Origin: Ochrobactrum sp. CGA5
GTDB lineage: Bacteria; Pseudomonadota; Alphaproteobacteria; Rhizobiales; Rhizobiaceae
Direction of reading: 5' to 3'
NCBI RefSeq assembly: GCF_006345815.1
Contig: NZ_VCIG01000005.1
Coordinates: 496,001-560,000 of the forward strand
Length of the DNA stretch: 64,000 nt
Shown here: piece by piece, positions 35,058 to 43,945 of the stretch
Numbering within the stretch: position 1 is the first letter of the stretch
Layout: every line of letters starts with the position of its first letter
The notes under the pieces: model-generated
Database searches by the model: none
What the model was told of the DNA's origin: nothing
The model's input: the letters and a program-made list of their open reading frames with translations, nothing else
Position numbers and translations under genes: made by a program

Positions 35058-36617
35058 TTATTGTGCGAATTGCGTCAGCCAGTGACGCGGCTTGTTGTCC
35101 GGCAATTGCACGATCTTGTCGATCTTCTTCGACATGACCCACGCCATTGGTTGTTGATGCAGCGGCAGCATTACAATTTCGTCCTTCACCATCTTCAGCG
35201 CTTCTGTCTGCAACGCGAGGCGCTTGGTGCGGTCCATCTCTGTCGATGCCTGCACGATAAGCTTGTCGATCTCCGGATAACTCCAGCCGCCCCAGTTGAA
35301 TACACCGGCATTGGCTGTCTTGGTCTCGATCATCTGAAGAAGGATGGAATAACTGTCTAGCATCGGCTCGGTCGCCCAGCCGATCAGATAGACGTCGGCC
35401 TTGCCACCTGTTCGTTTCGGGGCTTGCGCGGCGGTCGGTGCGATGTCGAGCTGCGGCTTGAAGCCCCCGCGGCTCAACATATTTACCAAACCTTGGCAAA
35501 GCTCTTCCTCATTCACGTAAGCGTCAGTCGTGCACACCAGTGTGAACGGAAAGTCGCTGGCGCCAGCTTCTGCAAGAAGCTTTTTCGATAGCTCGGGATC
35601 ATATTTGAGCGTGGTGTCCAGCTCTGGCGTGTAGCCTGGGATTTCCGGCGCAACAACCGCGCCCGCCGTGCGCGACTTGCCCCGCATGATACGCTTCTGG
35701 ATCAGCTCGCGGTCAAGCGCATGGGCAAAAGCCTGACGCACACGCAGATCGTTGAACTTGTTCTCTGAACCATTGGCTAGTTGTGATTTCCGGTTGAAGC
35801 CAATCATTACAGTCCGCAGGTCCGTACGTTCCAGCACATTGAGGTCCGGCTGGGCCTGCAAGCGCGGAATATCCTGTGAAGGCGCGTTCTCAGTAAAGTT
35901 GATTTCGCCCGAAAGCAGCGCCGCCACGCGCGTGGCGGCCGAGGTAATGGGCGTAAACTCAATCCGATCAATATTGGACTGAGACTTATCCCACCAAGCC
36001 GGGTTTTTCAGGAGAATGGTTTTGGAATCCGGTACTCGACTTTCGAGCTTGAACGGCCCAGTACCGTTTGTGTTGTAGGTTGCGTAGCCCTCGATTTTCG
36101 CACCAACATCCGTTGGCTTTTCCGAATTATTGTTTTTCAACCATCCGGCATCGAAAATATGAATGTTTGTGAGATCGTTAAGAAGCAGCGGATAGGGACC
36201 GCTCAGCTCTATATCTACGGTGTAATCGTCAATTTTCTTGGAGGACTTGTAAGCAGGAAGGTTTCCACGCAGCGGCGAGACTGGATCGCTTACGCGCTTC
36301 AAAGAAGCGAGCACGTCATCGGCATTGAACTCGGCGCCGTCATGAAATTTTACGCCCTTGCGCAAATGAAAACGCCATATCGAATCAGAAACAATCTCCC
36401 AGGATTCAGCAAGCGCCGGTTCGATTTTCAACTCTGCGTCGTAACGAACCAAACCTTCATAGACATGATTGAGGAATGACAGTGTATAGCTGTCGCCGTA
36501 CGAATACGGATCGAGCGAATAGATATCACGCGATGCACCCCATTTCAGCGTTTCGGCATGACCTGACAACGTCAGGCTCGCCAGCATAGTGGCCGCAAGG
36601 CCCAGTTTTCTTAACAT
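35058..36617 (-). CDS. Periplasmic binding protein of peptide/nickel-type ABC importer (paralogue 1)
   Basis: A 519-residue family 5 (DppA/OppA-like) binding protein. Signal peptide MLRKLGLAATMLASLTLSG, cleavage after GHA. Mature part shows LKWGASRDIYSLDPYSYGDS and the family signature WRFHLRKGVKFHDGAEF. Closely similar to the protein at 37157-38737. ATG follows GGAGCAAATTA. It would bring the solute to DppB/DppC/OppD/OppF; the amidohydrolases downstream suggest an amide or heterocycle rather than a peptide. Confidence 0.92.
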   Translation of the reverse strand: MLRKLGLAATMLASLTLSGHAETLKWGASRDIYSLDPYSYGDSYTLSFLNHVYEGLVRYDAELKIEPALAESWEIVSDSIWRFHLRKGVKFHDGAEFNADDVLASLKRVSDPVSPLRGNLPAYKSSKKIDDYTVDIELSGPYPLLLNDLTNIHIFDAGWLKNNNSEKPTDVGAKIEGYATYNTNGTGPFKLESRVPDSKTILLKNPAWWDKSQSNIDRIEFTPITSAATRVAALLSGEINFTENAPSQDIPRLQAQPDLNVLERTDLRTVMIGFNRKSQLANGSENKFNDLRVRQAFAHALDRELIQKRIMRGKSRTAGAVVAPEIPGYTPELDTTLKYDPELSKKLLAEAGASDFPFTLVCTTDAYVNEEELCQGLVNMLSRGGFKPQLDIAPTAAQAPKRTGGKADVYLIGWATEPMLDSYSILLQMIETKTANAGVFNWGGWSYPEIDKLIVQASTEMDRTKRLALQTEALKMVKDEIVMLPLHQQPMAWVMSKKIDKIVQLPDNKPRHWLTQFAQ

Positions 36618-36832
36618 TAATTTGCTCCGCTTCTGGAAATCTGCGCCCCTTTTTGGGGTCTCTTTTCATTCACTGCACGATCATCGCTCACAGGATGATT
36701 TCGTCCGTTCGCACCCTTACGGCACGCTTCAAGTTGCGTTTGATAAACTCCCCATAAACTGGCCCCGCCTTTTCAGCTTTCTTTTTGGCCACAAGGATAC
36801 TCTATGTCGATAAGTCAAAAGTTGTCAACGCG

Positions 36833-36844
36833 ATTGTTGACAAT
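36833..36844. promoter_or_regulatory. ATTGT-NN-ACAAT operator candidate (binding protein 1 promoter)
   Basis: ATTGTTGACAAT, with a related half copy (GTTGTCAAC) at 36821-36829 and TATGTCGACAAA at 36867-36878. These sit 200-260 bases upstream of the binding-protein start. Confidence 0.6.
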
Positions 36845-36900
36845 ATTGATGAATTTACGCGTCTGATATGTCGACAAAGATTTCAATGTTATTTTCATAT

Positions 36901-37010
36901 TCAAATGGGATAGCGGGGTGAACATATCTCGTCACCGCCGCGGACGCCGCCAAATGCTATCCTAGGACTTCGCGATCAGGCCATCGTATTGACGCTGCAC
37001 CTGCTGCCGC
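36901..37010 (-). pseudogene. Remnant of an amidohydrolase 3' end
   Basis: On the minus strand the reading QVQRQYDGLIAKS-stop-DSIWRRP aligns with QAQAQYNGLIAKYPERSWNNP at the C-terminus of the 30349-31854 amidohydrolase, and after a frame change DEICSPRYPI-stop aligns with AEIFPPSYPI of the same tail. So about 35 codons of a related amidohydrolase survive with a stop and a frameshift. It sits downstream of binding protein 2, mirroring the functional gene set. Confidence 0.65.
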
Positions 37011-37102
37011 GAGCATCCAGGCATCCACTCCTCCTGCACTAGGGAAAAAGATGCTTGGGAAAGTGGATTTGTATTGAGAGATTTCCCTGTCGTCTCGAAA
37101 AA

Positions 37103-37126
37103 AGCGTCTCACCGAGATGAGACGCT
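37103..37126 (-). terminator. Rho-independent terminator after binding protein 2
   Basis: On the minus strand AGCGTCTCA-TCTCGG-TGAGACGCT followed by TTTTTC; a 9-bp perfect stem 30 bases past the stop of the 37157-38737 gene. This makes that gene a transcription unit of its own. Confidence 0.85.
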
Positions 37127-37156
37127 CTCCTGTTCCAGTTTTAGGTAATGGTCTAT

Positions 37157-38737
37157 CTATTTAGTCATCATCGTATGCCAGTGGCGCGGCTTGTTATCGG
37201 CGCGAAAATCCACACTTTCAACCTTATCGAGCATGCCCCATGCAATGGGCTGCTGGTGGAGCGGAATCAGGATCGCCTTATCCTTGGCGATCTTCAGCGC
37301 TTCTTCCTCCAACGCTAGGCGCTTCGCCGTGTCTGGCTCCTCGGCGGCTTTTTTCACCAAGTCGTCGAGTTCAGGATAGGACCAGCCACCATAGTTGGAA
37401 ACACCGGTCGAGCCGCTACGTGTCGAAAGAACTTGAGAAAGCAACGAATAGGCATCGAGGGTTGGCTCATTGGCCCAGCTCAGATTAAACATGTCGGCTT
37501 TGCCGTTGGTACGCTTTGGCTGCTGCACGGCACGCGGGCCCATATCGATAGTTGGCTCGAAACCGGCACGCTTTAGCATGTTTGAAATGCCAGAGCAGAT
37601 GTCTTCCTCGTTAATGCTCTCGTCATTCATGCAAAGATAGGTAAAAGCCAGCCCCTTCTGCCCCGCTTCTACCAACAGCTGTTGTGCGAGCTTGGGATCG
37701 GCGGGCTGATAGACGTCGAGGGACTCGGCGTAGCCAGCGATTTCTGGAGCTATAAGAGAGCCGGAAGGTCTTGCCAGACCGCGCATGATTTTCTTGTTGA
37801 TGAGGTTGCGATCAATACTCGCTTCCACAGCTTGACGAACGCGAACATCGAGGAAAGGGTTTGGGCGCCCGTCTTCAAGTTTTTCCTTGCCATTGAAACC
37901 GATGAAAACCGTACGCAGTTCGGTGCGCTTGTTCACTTTGATGCCTGGCGAGGATTCCAGCCGCGGCAAATCCTGGATAGGGGCGGAGTCAACCAGATCT
38001 ATTTCGCCTGAAAGCAATGCCGCGACACGGGTTGCAGCAGAAGATATTGGAACATATTCTATGCGGTCGAGATTATGCTTCTTCTCATCCCACCACTGGT
38101 CGTTGACCACGAGGACGGTTTTCGAATCCGGAACGCGGCTGTCCAGTTTGAACGGGCCCGTGCCGTTGGTATTGTGGGTGGCATAATTCTCGGTTTTGGA
38201 GGCGATATCGGTCGGCTTTTCGGCATTGTTGTCTTTGAGCCACTGTGCATTGAACATGAAGATATTGGTCATATCGTTCAGGAACAATGCCGTTGGTGCC
38301 GAAACTGCGATATCGACCGTGAAATCGTCAACTTTCTTGACACCTACATAAAGCGGAATGTTGCCGCGCAAAGGCGAGGTCGGATCCGACACACGGTTCA
38401 TTGAGGCAACGACATCATCGGCAGTGAAATCGGCACCATTGTGGAATTTTACCCCTCGACGCAGGGTAAAACGCCAGTATTTATTGTCAACAAGCTTCCA
38501 CTCGGTTGCAAGAGCCGGTTCAATTTCAAAATTCGGACCGTAGCGAACCAGTCCTTCATAAATATGGTTCAAAAATGCCAGATTGGACGTGGAAGGAACG
38601 GAATCCGGATCAAGAGAGTAAATATCCGCGCGGCTGCCCCAACGCAATGTCGCAGCATCTGCCGACGAAACCGCGAGTGGAGCAGCGATTGCCGCTGCGG
38701 CCAGTGCTGATACGAGAAACTTATTAAGACGCGTCAT
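37157..38737 (-). CDS. Periplasmic binding protein of peptide/nickel-type ABC importer (paralogue 2)
   Basis: A 526-residue DppA/OppA-like protein. Signal peptide rich in Ala (MTRLNKFLVSALAAAAIAAP) with cleavage near ADA; mature part LRWGSRADIYSLDPDSVPST and WRFTLRRGVKFHNGADF. It shares long identical stretches with paralogue 1 and has its own terminator and promoter, so it probably serves the same permeases with a shifted ligand range. ATG follows GAAGGGA. Divergent from an amidohydrolase gene. Confidence 0.92.
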   Translation of the reverse strand: MTRLNKFLVSALAAAAIAAPLAVSSADAATLRWGSRADIYSLDPDSVPSTSNLAFLNHIYEGLVRYGPNFEIEPALATEWKLVDNKYWRFTLRRGVKFHNGADFTADDVVASMNRVSDPTSPLRGNIPLYVGVKKVDDFTVDIAVSAPTALFLNDMTNIFMFNAQWLKDNNAEKPTDIASKTENYATHNTNGTGPFKLDSRVPDSKTVLVVNDQWWDEKKHNLDRIEYVPISSAATRVAALLSGEIDLVDSAPIQDLPRLESSPGIKVNKRTELRTVFIGFNGKEKLEDGRPNPFLDVRVRQAVEASIDRNLINKKIMRGLARPSGSLIAPEIAGYAESLDVYQPADPKLAQQLLVEAGQKGLAFTYLCMNDESINEEDICSGISNMLKRAGFEPTIDMGPRAVQQPKRTNGKADMFNLSWANEPTLDAYSLLSQVLSTRSGSTGVSNYGGWSYPELDDLVKKAAEEPDTAKRLALEEEALKIAKDKAILIPLHQQPIAWGMLDKVESVDFRADNKPRHWHTMMTK

Positions 38738-38808
38738 GCTCTTCCCTTCATGAATACCAATAGTGTCCGTCGCCTAGACTTCCCCGAAGTATCGTGATCG
38801 GCTTTATT

Positions 38809-38832
38809 ATTGTCAACGATATTGTTGGCAAT
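38809..38832. promoter_or_regulatory. Tandem ATTGT-NN-ACAAT-like operators
   Basis: ATTGTCAACGAT at 38809-38820 directly followed by ATTGTTGGCAAT at 38821-38832; each differs from the consensus by one base. They lie between the divergent binding protein 2 and amidohydrolase genes. Confidence 0.6.
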
Positions 38833-38906
38833 TATAAGTTATAACATCAACAGTATGAAACGGCTTTCGAAGGACGCGCCGGAATCGAACTATAAGGGGA
38901 ATATGA

Positions 38907-40388
38907 ATGGATGGGTTCTTGCTGCTTCACGGAACGATTATAACGGTTGACAGCGGTCGGAGAATTATCGACGACGGTGGTCTGGTGGTCGAAAAGGACA
39001 GGATCGCTGAAATAGGTACCGCGGAAGAACTCCAGCCCCGACACGTTGGAAAAAAAGTAATAGACTGTACGGGAAAACTGATTATTCCGGGACTAATTGA
39101 CGCTCATGGGCACGCTGGCCATGCCTTGATCCGCAGTATCGCCGCAGACACTAATTCGTTGTGGATGCGGATCGTCACCCCGACTTACTATCACTATGCA
39201 ACACGCGACTACTGGTATGCGGATGGGCTTGTCTCCGGTCTCGAAAGACTATGTGCTGGTGTAACGACCTCTGCCAGCATCATCACCTCCATGCCGCGCA
39301 GCGACGACCCAGTCTTCGCAATCAATCATGCCCGCGCCTATTCGGAGCTCGGCTTACGGGAGATCATCTGCGTGGGCCCTGCCGGTCTACCATGGCCGCA
39401 ATCGGTCACACGCTGGGAAAGTGGCAAGCCGAAACGGCGCAGTGTTTCCTTCGAGGAAATGATTGAGGGTGCCGAAGCCGTTATCGAAAAACTGAACGGA
39501 ACTGCCAGCGGACGCATAAAGGTCTTTCTTACACCATTCACGATTGTGCCCTCGGTTGAGCCATCGAATGCCTCAACGCCAGATTTCGCCGTAAACCTGA
39601 CCGAGGACGACCGGATGCAGGCAAGGCGCATTCGCGAAACCGCGCGCAAATGGGGCGTACGTATTCACTCCGATGCCTTTGCCGGACAGATTCGCATGGC
39701 TTGGCAGGATAAGGACAACGCCCTTCTGGGGCCCGACGTACACCTACAGCATTGCTGGGGCATTTCACATGAAGAGATCGACATTCTTGCCGAGACCGGC
39801 ACGTATGTCACCCATGCTCCACCCGGGCGCTCGACGCCGATCATGCAAATGATGGCCCGCGGCGTGCCGGTCGCCATTACTTCGGATGGCGCAGCTCCCA
39901 GCCGCCATTTCGACATGCTGCAGATCGCACGGGTTGCCCAGTCGACACAGCATGTTCTGCACAACCACGACCGCTATCTTCTCCCACCAGGCAAAGTCTT
40001 CGAAATGATCACCATCGATGCGGCCCGCGCAATTGGCATGGAGCACGAGATTGGGTCTCTTGAGAAGGGTAAGAAAGCCGATATCGCTATCATCGATATG
40101 CGTAAACCCCATCTGACACCCAACTGGATGCCGGTTCACCGTCTCATTCATCAGGTATTGGGAAGCGATGTGGATACCGTGATCGTGGATGGCAAAGTTC
40201 TCATGGAGGGTGGCAAGGTGCTGACCGCTGATATGCATGCAGCGCTGGCTTTCGGTGAAGCGGAAGCACGCGCGCTGGTGACGCGGGCTGGCTTACAGAA
40301 CCATATGCATGATCCCGCCTGGGGCCAACTGCAGCGCACCTTTCGCGAACCGGTAAACCTGCCCTCGTCACCGGAGGAGGTTCTATAG
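38907..40388 (+). CDS. Amidohydrolase of the deaminase/chlorohydrolase type (COG0402)
   Basis: A 493-residue metal-dependent hydrolase. Metal and catalytic motifs: GLIDAHGHAGHALIRS (HxH present), RIHSDAFAGQI, LQHCWGISHEEID and AITSDGAAPSRHFD. ATG follows AAGGGGA. Likely to deaminate or dechlorinate a ring compound, or open a ring amide. It is divergent from binding protein 2 and probably under the same GntR control. Confidence 0.88.
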   Translation: MDGFLLLHGTIITVDSGRRIIDDGGLVVEKDRIAEIGTAEELQPRHVGKKVIDCTGKLIIPGLIDAHGHAGHALIRSIAADTNSLWMRIVTPTYYHYATRDYWYADGLVSGLERLCAGVTTSASIITSMPRSDDPVFAINHARAYSELGLREIICVGPAGLPWPQSVTRWESGKPKRRSVSFEEMIEGAEAVIEKLNGTASGRIKVFLTPFTIVPSVEPSNASTPDFAVNLTEDDRMQARRIRETARKWGVRIHSDAFAGQIRMAWQDKDNALLGPDVHLQHCWGISHEEIDILAETGTYVTHAPPGRSTPIMQMMARGVPVAITSDGAAPSRHFDMLQIARVAQSTQHVLHNHDRYLLPPGKVFEMITIDAARAIGMEHEIGSLEKGKKADIAIIDMRKPHLTPNWMPVHRLIHQVLGSDVDTVIVDGKVLMEGGKVLTADMHAALAFGEAEARALVTRAGLQNHMHDPAWGQLQRTFREPVNLPSSPEEVL

Positions 40389-40500
40389 CCTTAGCCTATT
40401 CTGCAAGGGTTGCAATCGGCGCATCAGCTAGAGACAGTACTGCCGATGGCACTGCTACAATCATCGCTGTGGAAGTGGTCGTTGGATTTTTTGGCGAGAT

Positions 40501-40536
40501 CTCTGACCGCAATCATATCTCGAGATGATTGCGGTC
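40501..40536. repeat. Perfect inverted repeat (14-bp stem)
   Basis: CTGACCGCAATCAT pairs with ATGATTGCGGTCAG across an 8-base loop, between the convergent stops at 40388 and 40641. Probably a bidirectional terminator; flanking T-runs are short. No other feature in the 40389-40640 gap. Confidence 0.65.
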
Positions 40537-40640
40537 AGAAAGCGACAGTTCCGGTCCAGCTCACACACATAACCCGATGATGCCGAGATAATGGTTGTTC
40601 GTGGAATGTCGAAGCAATGATGCGATAGAGGAAGGCTTTT

Positions 40641-42698
40641 CTATCGCATCATTGCGGCCACGTTGCCACCATCGACAGTCATTACGGCACCGGTGGAGGT
40701 ACGCGCTCGCACAAGATACAGAACCGCTTCGGCAACGTCGCCAGCGGAGACTTCCCGCTTCAACAAATTGCCTCGCATATAAATTTCTGGCGTCACTCCA
40801 CGCGCGCGTGCCCGCTCTTCCACCATTTCATTAGTCATCAAGCCGGTGCGTATCCTATCGGGATTAACGGCGTTTACGGTGATGCCTTCAGCGGCGTATT
40901 CCAGAGAATACTGGCGCATCAACGCCATCAAAGCTGCCTTAGATGTACCGTAGGGACCGAAGTCGGGTCCAGGATTTACAGCCTGTTTGCTCACGTTGAA
41001 AACGATCGCGCCGCCAGTGCCTTGCTTCTGCATGATCTTTACCGCGGCCCGCGAAACATAATGATGACTCCAGAAATTCAAGTTGAACGCGGACTTAAAG
41101 ATGTCGTCATCAACGGATATCAAAGCACCTTGGAAAGCCGCTCCTACATTGGAAACCAATATATCGACCCCTCCAAATTCCTCCGCGATCTGAGCGAGTG
41201 CATCATCCGCAGCGGCGGGATCGGTCAGGTCGCATGAAACGGCGAAGCCGCCCAGGCGCTTCGCTTCAGCCGCAACGCGCTTCCCGTCGACGTCGATCAG
41301 CGCCAGTTCCGCACCCTGGCTTTTCAATTGCTCTGCAATGGCCAGGCCAAGGCCGCTCGCCCCACCTGTCACCGCGGCCACCTGCCGCGTCAGCGGTTTT
41401 TCCATCAGTTTGGTTAGTTTTGCCTGCTCCAGCGACCAATACTCGATATCAAACAAATCTTCCTCTGTCAGAGCCACAAACTCGTCGATCCCTTCCGCGC
41501 CGCGAATAACTTCGATCGTCGCCTCGGCGACATCCGCACAGATACGAGCAGATTTCTGGGTGTTTCCAGCCGCGAAAAGCCCAATACCCTCAACATAAAA
41601 CACGCGTGGCATCGGATCGAGCATCTTCTTGCAGGCACCAGCGCGCGCATTATTGCGCTCGAAATAGGCCTTGTAGTCTGCCGCATAGGCAGCCACAGCC
41701 TCTTTTACACTGATAGCCCAACCGTCCAGAGTATCGGCTTCCGGCTTTGGCAGTGCCACGCCAAAGCGCTTGATATGAATGACATGTTCGGGCGTCGCAT
41801 TCCCTCGCCGCACCAAATCCCCGATGTTGGGTGCCCCGCAGAAATCAAGAATATCGTTATTAACGCGATGCTCGAGAATGAAGCGGCGCGGCCTTCCCTC
41901 TTCCGTTCCAGGTAGTGCGATCGCTCCACGCAATATCGGCGCGACTTCCGCAACCGAGGCCAACGCTTTGGCAGATAGTGCGGCGCTCGCCTTTCCGAAT
42001 GGATGCGACTTGCCTTGGGCAATGCGCTTTTCGGCACGATCAATAGCAGCGATCATGTTCTCATAGGCTTCCCGCGGGTCCTCCGACCAAGTAAAAATCC
42101 CATGCTTCAGTAATATCATCCCGGGGGCATCGGGCCGTTCTGAGAATGCCTTCTGGCATGCCTTCGACAGATCGAATCCAGGCATGACGTAAGGCACGAT
42201 TATCATCTCTGGAAAAAGTTCGCGGATGATCTCTTCGCCACGCGGCTGATTGGTAAGCGACACGATTGCGTTCGCATGGGTGTGGTCCACATGCTTGAAC
42301 GGCAGGATCGCGTGAAGAATGGCTTCTACCGATGGGTTGGGGGCCACTGGGTCGAGCAACAGGCGACGTTGTAGCATGACCATATTGTCATCCGACAAGG
42401 TTTCGTAATTCACCATGGCCTTCAACGGCTCCAGACGCAGAGCAGGAAGACCCGCAGGCTCGATCTGGCCCATATCCCAGCCGCTGCCCTTGACGCAGAG
42501 TACTGGAACTTCGCTACCATCATGATCGATCAGCGTCGTCTTCACCGATGTATTGCCCCCGCCATGCAGGACCAGCTTTGGTTCGGAACCCAGGAGACGC
42601 GTTGTATAGGTGCGGATCGCAACATCGCGGTTTACGCCTTCCTTTTCATACGCGCCGACAACCCTGTCGAATTCCGCCTGTGACCAACTTGATTTCAT
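40641..42698 (-). CDS. Bifunctional class II aldolase / short-chain dehydrogenase
   Basis: A 685-residue fusion. The N-terminal part (about 1-400) is a zinc class II aldolase with LVLHGGGNTSVKTTL, HVDHTHANAIVSL (zinc His) and LLKHGIFTW. The C-terminal part (about 430-685) is a short-chain dehydrogenase with TGGASGLGLAIA and the active-site YGTSK. The known member of this architecture is the rhamnulose-1-phosphate aldolase/lactaldehyde dehydrogenase (RhaD-type) enzyme, which splits a ketose phosphate to DHAP and an aldehyde and oxidises the aldehyde. Here the local kinase is PfkB-type and no rhamnose isomerase is seen, so the sugar may differ. Divergent from a SorC regulator. Confidence 0.88.
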   Translation of the reverse strand: MKSSWSQAEFDRVVGAYEKEGVNRDVAIRTYTTRLLGSEPKLVLHGGGNTSVKTTLIDHDGSEVPVLCVKGSGWDMGQIEPAGLPALRLEPLKAMVNYETLSDDNMVMLQRRLLLDPVAPNPSVEAILHAILPFKHVDHTHANAIVSLTNQPRGEEIIRELFPEMIIVPYVMPGFDLSKACQKAFSERPDAPGMILLKHGIFTWSEDPREAYENMIAAIDRAEKRIAQGKSHPFGKASAALSAKALASVAEVAPILRGAIALPGTEEGRPRRFILEHRVNNDILDFCGAPNIGDLVRRGNATPEHVIHIKRFGVALPKPEADTLDGWAISVKEAVAAYAADYKAYFERNNARAGACKKMLDPMPRVFYVEGIGLFAAGNTQKSARICADVAEATIEVIRGAEGIDEFVALTEEDLFDIEYWSLEQAKLTKLMEKPLTRQVAAVTGGASGLGLAIAEQLKSQGAELALIDVDGKRVAAEAKRLGGFAVSCDLTDPAAADDALAQIAEEFGGVDILVSNVGAAFQGALISVDDDIFKSAFNLNFWSHHYVSRAAVKIMQKQGTGGAIVFNVSKQAVNPGPDFGPYGTSKAALMALMRQYSLEYAAEGITVNAVNPDRIRTGLMTNEMVEERARARGVTPEIYMRGNLLKREVSAGDVAEAVLYLVRARTSTGAVMTVDGGNVAAMMR

Positions 42699-42925
42699 CT
42701 GTCATTCCCTTGGTTGCTGGCCTGCGCATTGGATCGCAGACACAAAGGTGCCCTCATGGAAACCCGGATATTTTCCATGAGGCAACAAAGACTTGCGGAG
42801 ATTCCTCTTCCGACAATATACAATTGACACAAAGCTCTGACATTAGTCAATTCGCTTGATTGTCGTGTTGATCGAAAGGCTTTTCTGTGCAACTCAGACA
42901 CAATAGAGATTCACAGGAAACGAGT

Positions 42926-43906
42926 ATGACATCGGGCGCTCAAACACCGTCTACGCATACCATCCCGGCCGAGTTCGATGATGCCGTCGTCTGGGCGGCG
43001 TGGCTCTACTATGAGAACCAGCTCACTCAGAACGAAGTTGCGCAGATGATTGGGGTTTCACGCGCCACCATCGTCAACTACCTGCAGGAGGCCCGGCAAA
43101 GAGGTGTTGTGCGTATTTTGATGAATCCTGAAATCGCTACACGCACTCATATCGCCCGCAAACTGGCTGCACGGTTCAAACTATCAGAAGCACTCGTTGT
43201 TCCATCGGAAAAGTCATTCACGACAGAATCGCGCTTGAAAGCGCTGGGCGCCGGCGGCGCGCGTTTAATGGAACGGCTGATGAGACCTGGCGAAATCGTC
43301 TGTGTGTCGTGGGGACGTACCGTACTCGCTGTCGCCGACGCAATTTCTTTACCACAACCAATTGACGGATTGACCGTCGTGCAGGTTACCGGTTCTTCCA
43401 TTGGAAAAAGGGAATTTTCTGCCGAGCTTTGCACGTCGATCATGGCACGTAACATAGGGGCCACCAGCATCAACATGCTGGCTCCTGCCGTGCTTAGCAC
43501 GCCTGGTCTACGTGATGCGCTGATGGGCGAACCCGTACTCCGGCGACAGTTCGAACTGATAGGCCAAGCCAGCATGATCGTGTTCGGTGTCGGTGGCCTT
43601 GCCGCCGAAAGCACGATGCGTATCGCCGATGTGACCAGCGATGAAGAAATCGATGCTTATGCCCGCGAAGGGGCGACAGCCGTTCTGATCTGCCGCTTCC
43701 TTGATCGCGACGGAAATCAGATTGTTCGCGAACTTGACCGGCGGATCATCGGCATCGAACTGGATGAACTGAGTGGTGTGCCCAAAAGGCTCTGCGTGGC
43801 GGGAGGCGCGCAGAAAGTGGAAGCTATCCGCGCGGTTCTTTTGGGTGGCTACGCCACGCATCTGGTTACCGACATGGACGCTGCCGAGCGGTTGCTCGCT
43901 GATTAG
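42926..43906 (+). CDS. SorC/DeoR-type sugar-binding transcriptional regulator
   Basis: A 326-residue regulator. The N-terminal helix-turn-helix is ENQLTQNEVAQMIGVSRATI followed by NYLQEARQRGVVRI; the rest is the SorC sugar-phosphate binding domain with GGARLMERL and VSWGRTVLAVADA. ATG at 42926 follows CAGGAAACGAG. Divergent from the aldolase gene; it likely controls both that gene and the kinase/transport operon, using a phosphorylated sugar as signal. Confidence 0.88.
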   Translation: MTSGAQTPSTHTIPAEFDDAVVWAAWLYYENQLTQNEVAQMIGVSRATIVNYLQEARQRGVVRILMNPEIATRTHIARKLAARFKLSEALVVPSEKSFTTESRLKALGAGGARLMERLMRPGEIVCVSWGRTVLAVADAISLPQPIDGLTVVQVTGSSIGKREFSAELCTSIMARNIGATSINMLAPAVLSTPGLRDALMGEPVLRRQFELIGQASMIVFGVGGLAAESTMRIADVTSDEEIDAYAREGATAVLICRFLDRDGNQIVRELDRRIIGIELDELSGVPKRLCVAGGAQKVEAIRAVLLGGYATHLVTDMDAAERLLAD

Positions 43907-43945
43907 AAGGCGGAGAGGTTCTCGACCTACCCGCCTTCCATGGCA

